Shown here piece after piece: positions 16,476 to 24,181 of a DNA stretch of 53,529 bases; the first letter of the stretch is position 1; each line of letters opens with the position of its first letter. The position numbers and the translations under genes are program-made. This DNA is from DATGMP01 sp035293565 (GTDB lineage Bacteria; Pseudomonadota; Alphaproteobacteria; BOG-932; Roseiterribacteraceae). A model generated the notes under the pieces. That model did not search any database and was not told the origin of the DNA. It saw only the letters and a program-made list of their open reading frames with translations. The DNA lies in assembly GCA_035293565.1 (NCBI GenBank), contig DATGMP010000105.1:1-53529 (forward strand), given 5' to 3'.

Positions 16476-16970
16476 ATGCCGTCGATCAATCCGGCCTTCG
16501 TGCAGCTGGGCTACGTCACGAACGATCTCGACCAGGCACGGGCCTTCTTCGCGGCGACGATGGGCGTGCCTGAGTTCCATATTTGGAAGGGCGCCGAGGT
16601 GCATCAAGAGCTCTACGGCAAGCCCGCGACCTGTGTGCTCAATCTGGGCTTCGCCTGGCGCGCCGGCACGATGATCGAGCTCATCATGCCGGTTTCCGGC
16701 TCGACGGATGTCTACATGCCGGGCATCGAGGGGCCCGCGTTCGGCCTCAAGCTCCACCATATCGGGCAGGGCGTCGACGGCACAGAAGCCGATTTCGACA
16801 AGCTGCTCCAGGCCGGTGTCAAGCGCGGCTGGGAACTCGTCAACATCTCGCGCGCGTCGATGGGCAGCTACACGCTGCTCGATTCCCGCAACGAGCACGG
16901 GGTGTATTTCGAGTATCTCTGGAACAATGCGGGCGGCCTGGATTTCTTCTCGAAGATTCCGAGCTTTTAG
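16476..16970 (+). CDS. VOC family protein (glyoxalase/dioxygenase-like)
   Basis: A 164-residue vicinal-oxygen-chelate protein. FVQLGYVTNDLDQARAFFAATMGVPEF is the typical first beta-alpha-beta-beta-beta module and FGLKLHHIGQGVDG begins the second. The family uses a divalent metal for isomerase, epimerase or dioxygenase chemistry, and the specific reaction is not readable here. It is last in the plus-strand arm of the LysR module. A bidirectional hairpin repeat follows before the convergent arm. Confidence 0.85.
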   Translation: MPSINPAFVQLGYVTNDLDQARAFFAATMGVPEFHIWKGAEVHQELYGKPATCVLNLGFAWRAGTMIELIMPVSGSTDVYMPGIEGPAFGLKLHHIGQGVDGTEADFDKLLQAGVKRGWELVNISRASMGSYTLLDSRNEHGVYFEYLWNNAGGLDFFSKIPSF

Positions 16971-16973
16971 ATT

Positions 16974-17003
16974 CCCCTCTCCTTCCTGAAGGGCGGAGAG
17001 GGA
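16974..17003. terminator. Hairpin repeat between convergent operons
   Basis: CCCTCTCC at 16975-16982 pairs with GGAGAGGG at 16995-17002 around an inner TTCCTGAAGGGC. It sits exactly between the VOC stop (16970) and the ABM stop (17005) and can terminate both transcripts. It belongs to the same repeat family as 11962-12092. Confidence 0.65.
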
Positions 17004-17004
17004 T

Positions 17005-17301
17005 TCAGCCGAACTTATTCGCCCTCAGCACCTCGCAGATCTGGATGCTGTACTCGGAGTAGAACCGCTCCCGCCCGAGCCTCTGGGCGGTGCGGTGGTC
17101 CGCATGCTCGGCCCAGGCCTGGTGCGTCTCGATGGATTCGAACTCGACGATCGTCACGCGCTCGCCGTCCGGCGCGGTGAACCCCTTGTGCGAGATGTAG
17201 CCGGGCATTTTCATCGCCGCCGCGCTCATCGCCTCGGCCATCTTCGCATATTCATCGATGTTCCCCGGTCGCAGCCGCGAGCGAAAGACCGTGACGATCA
17301 T
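17005..17301 (-). CDS. Antibiotic biosynthesis monooxygenase (ABM) domain protein
   Basis: A 98-residue single-domain protein with the ABM ferredoxin-like fold pattern: MIVTVFRSRLRPGNIDEYAKMAEAM, then MPGYISHKGFTAPDGERVTIVEFESIETHQAWAEHADH. Such proteins are small cofactor-free monooxygenases or ligand-binding dimers. It is the last gene of the minus-strand arm of the LysR module (the arm starts with the TIM-barrel isomerase). The 96 bases between it and the SnoaL-like gene hold nothing recognisable. Confidence 0.85.
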   Translation of the reverse strand: MIVTVFRSRLRPGNIDEYAKMAEAMSAAAMKMPGYISHKGFTAPDGERVTIVEFESIETHQAWAEHADHRTAQRLGRERFYSEYSIQICEVLRANKFG

Positions 17302-17397
17302 TGTTTTCCTCGTTCCCTGCGGGCGCCCGCGTCCGCGCGCTTGCCACGCTCGCTCATGCTCGCGGCCCGGCTATCCGCCGGCTCGCGCTTCGCGCCG

Positions 17398-17862
17398 TCA
17401 TTCCGGCTCCTTGAACGTCACTACCGGCCCCTCGGTCAGGAAGGAGCGGTACATGCGATGATTGACGCGCCACCCAGCGGGCGTACGCACGAGCTTGTCG
17501 TCATACTCGCCCCACATCGAATAGAGCGCGCCCTCGTGTTTCCGCACGCCGCGATGGACCGCGTAGTAATGGACCTTCGCTGTGGCGGTGTCGCCCGTCA
17601 CCTGGATGCGGAAATTCATCACATTGTGATGCGTCGCGCCGCAATTGGAGTCTTTGCCCATATGCTCGTGCGCGCCGGCGATGAGCGGCGCGGTGCCCTG
17701 GCGGATGCCGTCCGGGCCGAGCGTCTGCCGATAATCCTGATAGGCGTCCTCGGTGAAGATCTCGCTCAGGCGATCGAAATCCTTGCCGTCGATGACGTCG
17801 CAATAGTGGCAGTAGAGGAGACGGATCGCGCGCTCGTCGACCAGATCCTGCAACGTGGTCAT
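17398..17862 (-). CDS. Nuclear transport factor 2 / SnoaL-like protein
   Basis: A 154-residue protein with the SnoaL/NTF2 cone fold. It begins TLQDLVDERAIRLLYCHYCDVIDGKDFDRLSEIF-TEDAYQDY, the standard first helix and strand, and ends with GWRVNHRMYRSFL. This fold serves small dehydratases, isomerases and dehydrochlorinases, as well as non-enzymatic binding proteins. It lies four bases from the next upstream coding sequence, the 104-residue unknown. Two further paralogue-like genes of this fold are at 40656 and 46835, each also beside dehydrogenase or dioxygenase genes. Confidence 0.87.
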   Translation of the reverse strand: MTTLQDLVDERAIRLLYCHYCDVIDGKDFDRLSEIFTEDAYQDYRQTLGPDGIRQGTAPLIAGAHEHMGKDSNCGATHHNVMNFRIQVTGDTATAKVHYYAVHRGVRKHEGALYSMWGEYDDKLVRTPAGWRVNHRMYRSFLTEGPVVTFKEPE

Positions 17863-17866
17863 CGCG

Positions 17867-18181
17867 TCACCCCGCCATTTCGATATGACCGCGCACGGTG
17901 CGGTCGGTCTCGTTCACCCAACCATATTTCTTCACCGCCTCGACCATCTTATCGAATGCGGCGACCCACTCGTCAGGCTGCGGCTGTCCCTTCCAGTTTT
18001 TCAGCGCGGCTTGCGACACCCAGGCCGATTTGCCGTCGGCATCCAGCGTCGCAACGCCTTTCAGCGCGGCTGCGATGTCGCCTTGTGAAGCGCCCTTCTT
18101 CTGGACCAGAACCTTGAAACCTTTGAAGTCGTTCGGCTCGCGCAGATCGAGGCCGCCGGATGCGGTCACGGTGATGATCAT
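17867..18181 (-). CDS. Conserved-looking small protein of unknown function
   Basis: A 104-residue acidic-basic soluble protein starting MIITVTASGGLDLREPNDFKGFKVLVQ, with AWVSQAALKNWKG and EWVAAFDKMVEAVKKYGWV later. I do not recognise the family. AGGAGGAAAAGACG before the ATG is a strong ribosome-binding site, which decides this start over the longer open frame. Tight placement between the SnoaL-like (4-base gap) and epoxide hydrolase (19-base gap) genes makes it a genuine operon member. The final helix-rich part could be a small binding domain. No function is assigned. Confidence 0.78.
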   Translation of the reverse strand: MIITVTASGGLDLREPNDFKGFKVLVQKKGASQGDIAAALKGVATLDADGKSAWVSQAALKNWKGQPQPDEWVAAFDKMVEAVKKYGWVNETDRTVRGHIEMAG

Positions 18182-18200
18182 CGTCTTTTCCTCCTCTTCT

Positions 18201-19271
18201 TCAAACTTGCCAATCTTTGGCGCCAAGCGTGCCGAGGAAACGCAGCAGCGCATCGTTGACGGCGTTGGGCTGCTCCTGCTGCACGAAATGTCCGGCGCCC
18301 GGAATGACGACGCAATCGCGCAGGTCGCGGCTGCGCGCGCGCAGAATGTCGAGCGCGTCCGGCCGGATCATCTTCAGCACCGGATCGGATGCGCCGGCGA
18401 TGAACGCCGATGGCGGCGTCACATCGGCATCGGCCCATTTCGCGCCGAGCTCCCAATTGCGATCGGCGACACGATAGGAGTTGAGGCCGCCGATGAAGGT
18501 TTTGTCCGCACCCTCGCGCGTATATTCGGCGACATAGACGTCCATGTCCTCCTTCCTGAACCAGGGCCAGGGCAGAGGAGTTTCCGGATCGGCCAGCACG
18601 TCGAGATAGCCCGTGCCTTCGGATGGAAATTTGGTCCAGTCGAGCAGATTGCCGCGCTCCGACAGCGCCCAGAACAATCGCGTCAGGAAGAGCCGCGGAT
18701 CGCGCCCGAGCTCCTTCTCGGCCGGTCCGATCGTCTGGAAATAATGCAGGTGCAGGAAGTGCTGCTTGGCGGCCTTGGCGAACACCTCGCTCGGACGCAT
18801 CGTCGGATCGGCGAACTCCGCGTTGAAGTCCGTGCCCTTCTCTTTCGTGCCCGAGCCCGCACCGCCGCGGCCGGCGAGGTCGAAATCGTAGGGGCAGGCC
18901 ATGCCGACCACGCCCGCCACGCGCTCGGGCTTGCGCACCGCGAGATTGTAGGTGAGCTGCGCGCCGAAATCGTGACCGACCCAGATGGCCTTCTTTTCGC
19001 CGAGCGCATCGAGCAGACCCAGCATGTCGTTCATGACATAGTCGGCGTCATAAACCTTCGGATCGGTCGGACGGCTGCTACGGCCGTATCCGCGCTGATC
19101 GACCGCGATCGCCTGATAACCGGCGGCGGCAAGGGCAGGGAGCTGATGCCGCCAGCTGTACCAGAGACCCGGAAAACCGTGGACCATGATCACCGGCCGC
19201 CCTTCGCCCGCGACCGCGATATGCATGTCGATGCCGTTGGTGCGGACCGTCCGGTGTGTGATTTCCGTCAT
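18201..19271 (-). CDS. Alpha/beta hydrolase, epoxide hydrolase type
   Basis: A 356-residue alpha/beta-hydrolase. The oxyanion-hole motif HGFPG is at 31-35, YGRS follows at 62-65, and the nucleophile elbow is VGHDFGAQ with D101. An aspartate nucleophile is the epoxide hydrolase/haloalkane dehalogenase class. The catalytic histidine is in IPGAGHFVQQEQP near the C-terminus. It probably opens an epoxide to a diol. The TIM-barrel gene ends ten bases upstream. In this module an epoxide might come from an upstream oxygenase, perhaps the P450 at 7 kb, but no link is shown. Confidence 0.9.
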   Translation of the reverse strand: MTEITHRTVRTNGIDMHIAVAGEGRPVIMVHGFPGLWYSWRHQLPALAAAGYQAIAVDQRGYGRSSRPTDPKVYDADYVMNDMLGLLDALGEKKAIWVGHDFGAQLTYNLAVRKPERVAGVVGMACPYDFDLAGRGGAGSGTKEKGTDFNAEFADPTMRPSEVFAKAAKQHFLHLHYFQTIGPAEKELGRDPRLFLTRLFWALSERGNLLDWTKFPSEGTGYLDVLADPETPLPWPWFRKEDMDVYVAEYTREGADKTFIGGLNSYRVADRNWELGAKWADADVTPPSAFIAGASDPVLKMIRPDALDILRARSRDLRDCVVIPGAGHFVQQEQPNAVNDALLRFLGTLGAKDWQV

Positions 19272-19280
19272 GCTCTTCCC

Positions 19281-20138
19281 CTAGATTGCCGCCTCGATCA
19301 TGCGAAGGCGGTCCATCATCACGCGTTCGCCCTCGATGCCTGGTTTCGAGTTCACATGCTCCAGCTCGACCAGGCCCGCATAGCCGCGGTCGCGGATGAA
19401 GCGCAGAATGTTCGTCCAGTTGAGCTCGCCGCTGCCGAGCTCGAAGCGCGATGGGATGTCGGCCGCCTGGATCACCGCGATGCGATCCCATGTCCGCGCG
19501 AGATTGTCGAGGATCTGGCCGTCCATCGCCTGCACATGTCCGACATCGAACAGTAGCATGACAGCCGGATTGTCGACCGCCCGCACCACCGCGTAGGCAT
19601 CGGCGATGTGGTTCAGCAGCATGCCGGGCCAGCGCTCATTGTCGACGGTCTCGACCGCAAGCGTCAGCCCTGCGCGCGCGGCGACCTCGCCGAAGCGTTT
19701 CAGATTCTCGACCATGTTGGCGAGCTGCAGAGCGAGCGGTATCGCGGGGTCGCGGCCGCTCACCACCGTGGCCACCCTGCCGTTCAACCGCTTGGCCGTC
19801 TCGATCGACCCATTGATGTCCTCGGCCAGAAGATCGCGCGCCTCCGCGTCGGGCCGTCCCCAGAGCGGCTGGTTCCAGCGGGTCGGGTTGTTGACGAAGC
19901 ATCCCATCTCGAGGCCCAGCCGCGCGAGCTCGGCGCCCATGCGCTCCTGCATCTCGGCGGGCCGAGTCTTGGCAGAATTGTCCTCGACTCCGGCGAAACC
20001 GATCGACGCCGCATAGCGGATCTGCTCGATCGGGTCGGGCGAACCGGCTGTATTGGCGAAGGTCGGATCCTTGGCCGAGCGCAGCCCCAGATGAGAGGCG
20101 TAGCGCATCTTCCAGCCCTCTTGGCTTTGTCCGCTCAT
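19281..20138 (-). CDS. Sugar phosphate isomerase/epimerase-like TIM-barrel protein
   Basis: A protein of about 285 residues in the AP-endonuclease-2/xylose isomerase-like TIM barrel family. RYAASIGFAGVEDNSAK, GLTLAVETVDN, AVMLLFDVGHVQ, VIQAADIPSRFELGSGELNW and GLVELEHVNSKPG carry the metal-binding Glu, Asp and His positions. Hydroxypyruvate isomerase-like enzymes are the nearest named group. The start at 20138 is supported by GGGAGG eight bases upstream. It heads the minus-strand arm of the LysR module. The actual substrate is likely an intermediate of that module and not necessarily a sugar. Confidence 0.85.
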   Translation of the reverse strand: MSGQSQEGWKMRYASHLGLRSAKDPTFANTAGSPDPIEQIRYAASIGFAGVEDNSAKTRPAEMQERMGAELARLGLEMGCFVNNPTRWNQPLWGRPDAEARDLLAEDINGSIETAKRLNGRVATVVSGRDPAIPLALQLANMVENLKRFGEVAARAGLTLAVETVDNERWPGMLLNHIADAYAVVRAVDNPAVMLLFDVGHVQAMDGQILDNLARTWDRIAVIQAADIPSRFELGSGELNWTNILRFIRDRGYAGLVELEHVNSKPGIEGERVMMDRLRMIEAAI

Positions 20139-20232
20139 GCTCGTCGCCTCCCTGGGACGAGCCATGCCACACAAGACGCCGGAGGTCCATCTGTGGATGG
20201 GCTTGACGTTGAGATGGTAGAAAACCCACTGT

Positions 20233-20272
20233 CGTCATGCCCGCATCGAGTACATTTAATGCGGGCATGACG
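20233..20272. repeat. REP-like long hairpin
   Basis: CGTCATGCCCGCAT (20233-20246) and its exact reverse complement (20259-20272) enclose 12 bases. This 14-bp perfect stem lies between the divergent TIM-barrel and GH3 genes, inside the probable GH3 leader. The half GCGGGCATGACG recurs at 45630-45641, which suggests a dispersed extragenic palindrome. Confidence 0.75.
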
Positions 20273-20300
20273 ATCACGAACGGGACGAGGGAGAGCCGTG

Positions 20301-22868
20301 ATGGCTGACCGATTGATGCTCACGGGCTTGGTCCTCCTTGGGCTTCTGTCTCCTTTCTCCGCCCGAGGCGATGCGCCACCGCCTTATAAGGACCCGAAGG
20401 CGCCGCTCGAGACCCGGGTTAACGACCTGCTGGGCCGCCTGACGCTCGAAGAGAAAGTCTCGCTCATGTCCGGCGGCGGGTTCTTCTCCAGCCAGCCGAT
20501 CCCGCGGCTCGGCGTTCCGGCGCTTCGCTTCACAGACGGTCCCAACGGCGTGCGGTCGAATGAGGGCGAGGCCGCCACCGTGTTCCCGACCGGCTCCGCC
20601 GCTGCCGCGACTTGGAACCCGGATCTCATCGCCAAGGAAGGCAAAGCGATCGGCGAAGAGGCTTTGGCGCTCGGGGACAATGTGCTGCTGGGGCCGACCG
20701 TCAATATTCAGCGCAGCCCCTTGGGGGGACGCAATTTCGAGAGCTTCTCGGAGGATCCGCTTCTGGCCGGCCGTCTGGCGGTCGGCTTCGTCGAAGGCGT
20801 GCAGAGCACCGGGATCGGCACTTCGGTCAAGCATTTCGCGGCCAACAACCAGGAATTCAATCGCATGGAGGGCTCGTCCGATGTCGACGAGCGAACGCTC
20901 CGTGAAATCTATTTCCCGGCCTTCGAGCGGGCGGTGAAGGAGGCCAAGCCCTGGACCGTGATGGCGTCCTACAACAAGATCAACGGCACCTTCGCGTCGG
21001 AGAACAAATGGCTGCTCCATGATGTGCTCGAACAAGGTTGGGGCTATGACGGTATGGTCATCTCCGACTGGGGCGCGGTGCATTCCACCGTGCCGGCAGC
21101 AGCAGCCGGCCTTGACTTGGAGATGCCCGGGCCCGGCGCATTTTATCCAGGGCACCTGCTGGAGGCTGTGAAGAAAGGGGAGATCGGCGAGGCTGCAATC
21201 GACGATGATGTGCGCCGCGTGCTCCGGCTGATTTTCCGCACGGGCGTACTCGACGGCAAGCCGCTGCCGAAGGGCGAGGTCGACACGCCGTCGCATCGCG
21301 CAGCCGCGCGTGCTGTCGCCGAGGAAGCGATCACGCTTCTGAAGAACGATCACAACCTACTGCCGCTCGATGCGGGCACGCTCAAATCGGTCGCCATTAT
21401 CGGTCCCGACGCGGACAAGGCCGTGGCGCAGGGCGGCGGCAGCGCGCACGTCATCCCAGCCTTCGAGCAGACGCCGCTGGAGGCGCTGAAAGCCGCGCTC
21501 GGCGACAATGTGAAGGTGAGCTATGCGCAGGGTGTCGATAACGACCCGGCGCCTCCGGCGATCGATGCTCGGCTTCTGAGTCCGACCGCGGCGCGGGACA
21601 AGAAAGGCCTCGCCTTCGAGTATTTCGCGAATGCCGATCTCAGCGGCAACCCGGTGCAGACCGGCATCGACACTTACTTTCTCAAAATGGGCTTCGGCGG
21701 CGACTTCGCGGCCAGCGGAGGAGATCGTTTTTCCGCCCGCTGGAAGGGATTCTTCTGGCCGCCGGTGGATGGCGACTATGAGTTCAGCACCATGGCCTTC
21801 GCGGACACGACGCTGACGCTGGACGGAAAGATGCTGATCTCGAAGGACACGGAAATGGTGCCGTCCGGCGTGCTCGATTTTTTCCATCTCGGCCAGCGTG
21901 TCGCCAAGGTCGAGCTCAAGGCCGGACGATCCTATCCGATCGAGCTCGAATTTCGGGCTAACGGGAACCCGGCGCGGCTGTTGCGGCTTGGCGTCCGCCG
22001 GCCGACTGGGACGATCGACGCGGCAGTCGCCGCGGCCAAAGCTGCGGACGTGGCAATCGTGGTCGTCGGCTCGACCGAAGAGACCGAGAGCGAAGGCCAT
22101 GATCGTGCCGACATGTCCCTGCCGGGCGAGCAGGACGCGCTGGTCGAGCATGTGCTTGCGGCAAACAAGAACACGATCGTCGTGCTGAACAACGGATCGC
22201 CGATGGCGATGCCCTGGATCGCCAAAGCGCCGGCCGTCGTCGAAATGTGGTTGCCGGGCGAGCAAGGGTCGGCTGCGCTCGCGGATGTTCTGCTGGGCAA
22301 GACCAACCCGTCGGGCAAGCTGCCGGTGAGCTTTCCGAGGCGGCTCGAGGACAACCCCGCCTACCTCTTCTATCCGGGTGGCCGGGATGAAGATTACGGC
22401 GAGGGCGTGTTCGTCGGCTATCGCTATTACATCAAGAAAAAGATCGAACCGCTCTTCCCGTTCGGGCACGGCCTTTCCTATACGCGGTTCGACTATGCCG
22501 ATCTCCGCGCGCCGGAGAAGGTAAAGGCGGGCGGCACGGTCGATGTGAGCTTCACGCTCAAAAATTCGGGCGGCCGCGACGGCAAGGAGGTCGTCCAGCT
22601 CTATGTCGGCGCCGAGGAGCCGCCCGTCGCGCGGCCGGTGCGGGAGCTCAAGGCCTTCCAGAAGGTCGCGCTCAAGCCCGGCGAGACGAAGGAGATCAAG
22701 CTGTCGCTGTCACCGCGCGACTTCTCCTATTACGACGTCCACAGCCATGGTTGGGTCGAGGAGCCGGGTGCCTATGATCTTTTCGTCGGCGCCTCGTCGG
22801 AGGACATCAGGCTGCGCAAGGTGATCCAGGTCGAGGCGACGTCGCCCGGCGCGGGCAGCACGAACTGA
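20301..22868 (+). CDS. Exported GH3 beta-glucosidase with PA14 insert
   Basis: An 855-residue glycoside hydrolase family 3 enzyme. A signal peptide (MADRLMLTGLVLLGLLSPFSARG) precedes the (beta/alpha)8 domain, which has KHFAANNQE and the nucleophile motif GMVISDWGA (D256). The second alpha/beta domain carries ESEGHDR with the probable acid/base E598. A PA14 carbohydrate-binding domain is inserted at about 435-568, and a fibronectin-III-like domain closes the protein. It most likely hydrolyses beta-glucosides or oligosaccharides in the periplasm. GTG at 20298 directly precedes the chosen ATG. A REP-like hairpin stands in the leader. It is transcribed alone. Confidence 0.93.
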   Translation: MADRLMLTGLVLLGLLSPFSARGDAPPPYKDPKAPLETRVNDLLGRLTLEEKVSLMSGGGFFSSQPIPRLGVPALRFTDGPNGVRSNEGEAATVFPTGSAAAATWNPDLIAKEGKAIGEEALALGDNVLLGPTVNIQRSPLGGRNFESFSEDPLLAGRLAVGFVEGVQSTGIGTSVKHFAANNQEFNRMEGSSDVDERTLREIYFPAFERAVKEAKPWTVMASYNKINGTFASENKWLLHDVLEQGWGYDGMVISDWGAVHSTVPAAAAGLDLEMPGPGAFYPGHLLEAVKKGEIGEAAIDDDVRRVLRLIFRTGVLDGKPLPKGEVDTPSHRAAARAVAEEAITLLKNDHNLLPLDAGTLKSVAIIGPDADKAVAQGGGSAHVIPAFEQTPLEALKAALGDNVKVSYAQGVDNDPAPPAIDARLLSPTAARDKKGLAFEYFANADLSGNPVQTGIDTYFLKMGFGGDFAASGGDRFSARWKGFFWPPVDGDYEFSTMAFADTTLTLDGKMLISKDTEMVPSGVLDFFHLGQRVAKVELKAGRSYPIELEFRANGNPARLLRLGVRRPTGTIDAAVAAAKAADVAIVVVGSTEETESEGHDRADMSLPGEQDALVEHVLAANKNTIVVLNNGSPMAMPWIAKAPAVVEMWLPGEQGSAALADVLLGKTNPSGKLPVSFPRRLEDNPAYLFYPGGRDEDYGEGVFVGYRYYIKKKIEPLFPFGHGLSYTRFDYADLRAPEKVKAGGTVDVSFTLKNSGGRDGKEVVQLYVGAEEPPVARPVRELKAFQKVALKPGETKEIKLSLSPRDFSYYDVHSHGWVEEPGAYDLFVGASSEDIRLRKVIQVEATSPGAGSTN

Positions 22869-22878
22869 CGGCGATCGT

Positions 22879-23562
22879 CTATTTCGCGTCGTCCGCTTTT
22901 GTGCGGACGAGGAACGCGCTGATGCCTTCGGTCCGTTTCAGATCCTCTGCCGCGGCCTCGGCCTCCGCCTTTGTGTCAAAGGCGCCGGACCGGACGATAT
23001 GCCAGGTTTTCCCATTCGCATCCGGCTCCGCCTTCTCATAAGCCGATCCGCCGTGCGCGTTGAGCCGTGCGACGAGAGCGCTCGCATTCGCCGGGACCAG
23101 GAAGGAACCGAGCTGAAGCGCATAGACCGTGCCGGTGGCGCGATGCTCGGCCGGGCGCGCAGTCGTGGGGGCCTTCGCGACGGGCTTGGCCTCGGGCTGC
23201 GGCTCCGGGATCGCCGCAGTGCTCGGCGGCGCGGGCGGCGCGGCGGGCTCGGGGACTGCGGCAGGCGCTGGAGTGGGCGGCGGGGATGCGACCGGCGGCG
23301 CGACGGCGGCGGCCGGCGGCGGAGCAGGAGGCGATACTGCCGGCGGCGGAGCCGCGGGTGCGGGCTGGGCGGCTGGCGGGGTCTCGGGCGGGCCCGAGCT
23401 TGGCTCGCGCAACAGCACGAAAGCCGTTGTCCCGATCAACACCAGGGCCACCGCGCCCCCCACGATCAGCTGCGCGCGATTGCCGCGCCTGCCGTCGCCC
23501 CAGGGGGTGCCTCCGCCGGGTTCGGCTGGGGCTCTGGTTATTGGATTCGGCGGCGTCGACAC
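22879..23562 (-). CDS. SPOR domain protein, membrane-anchored
   Basis: A 227-residue protein with a short cytoplasmic N-terminus, one transmembrane helix at about 30-51, a long Pro/Ala-rich periplasmic linker (about 53-130) and a C-terminal SPOR domain (about 145-222: YALQLGSFLVPANASALVARLNA ... WHIVRSGAFDTKAEAEAAAEDLK). SPOR domains bind denuded septal peptidoglycan and localise proteins to the division site. The architecture is FtsN-like but too short and divergent to name. It is convergent with the GH3 gene and divergent from the sulfite reductase block. Confidence 0.88.
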   Translation of the reverse strand: MSTPPNPITRAPAEPGGGTPWGDGRRGNRAQLIVGGAVALVLIGTTAFVLLREPSSGPPETPPAAQPAPAAPPPAVSPPAPPPAAAVAPPVASPPPTPAPAAVPEPAAPPAPPSTAAIPEPQPEAKPVAKAPTTARPAEHRATGTVYALQLGSFLVPANASALVARLNAHGGSAYEKAEPDANGKTWHIVRSGAFDTKAEAEAAAEDLKRTEGISAFLVRTKADDAK

Positions 23563-23707
23563 GTTCGAGGTCCGTTATTGTTTGATCAGCCGCACGTTAA
23601 GGACCCGACTTGCGCGCATCAACAGGCGTTTCGACGCTTCTTTTTCGCCCCTCTTTGCCTGCCCTTCTTGACGGAACGGGGCCGCTTTGCCATTTTGCAG
23701 TTCATCT

Positions 23708-23725
23708 CCATCTGCCTGTAGATGG
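23708..23725. promoter_or_regulatory. Inverted repeat upstream of the sulfite reductase block
   Basis: CCATCT-N6-AGATGG is a perfect 6-bp inverted repeat in an A/T-rich pocket of the 277-base region between the SPOR and DUF2849 starts. It is a candidate operator for either gene. Nothing else recognisable is in that region. Confidence 0.35.
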
Positions 23726-23839
23726 AAAACTATTCTGCGATATAGCGGTGTATTTTATGAGGGTGGGCGGCCAAGTGGCTCTTAGGCGGTGCCGGAAGAT
23801 GCGGCACGACAGGTCCCGCTCCTGGAAAGATGCTTGAGG

Positions 23840-24163
23840 ATGGAATCGACGGGCAAGCGACGGTCGACCGGACCGGTAGTCTTCACCGCCAATCGTCTGC
23901 GCGACGGGCGGGCCGTTTGGCTCGCCGCGGGCGATCGCTGGTCGGAGAGCATCGCCGACGCCGAGCTTTATGAGGGCGAGGCGGTCGAGCTGGCGCGTGC
24001 GCGGGCCGATGCCTGGGCCAAGCGTCAGATTGTTGTCGGCCCTTATGATATCGCGGTCGAGCCGGGCGCCGCGGCGCCATCGCCCGTCACCATGCGCGAG
24101 CGCATCCGGGCGCTCGGACCGAGCGTTGGGCCGGATAGCGCCCAATGGCGCGCCGCAGAGTAG
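23840..24163 (+). CDS. DUF2849 protein (sulfite reductase-associated)
   Basis: A 107-residue protein with the DUF2849 pattern STGPVVFTANRLRDGRAVWLAAGDRW and ARARADAWAKRQIVVGPYDIAV. In alphaproteobacteria DUF2849 genes typically sit directly before cysI, as here (18-base gap), so a role in sulfite reduction or siroheme enzyme assembly is likely, but it is unproven. The ATG at 23840 was chosen because the family begins near it; a GTG at 23789 would give an extra 17 residues. The cysG gene often found upstream is absent. Confidence 0.85.
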   Translation: MESTGKRRSTGPVVFTANRLRDGRAVWLAAGDRWSESIADAELYEGEAVELARARADAWAKRQIVVGPYDIAVEPGAAAPSPVTMRERIRALGPSVGPDSAQWRAAE

Positions 24164-24181
24164 AGTTCCGAGGACCGCCCG

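Noticed and set aside
15014..16489. 491-codon minus-strand open frame across the sulfotransferase and MBL genes
   Set aside because: Spans two well-identified plus-strand genes and has no recognisable motif.
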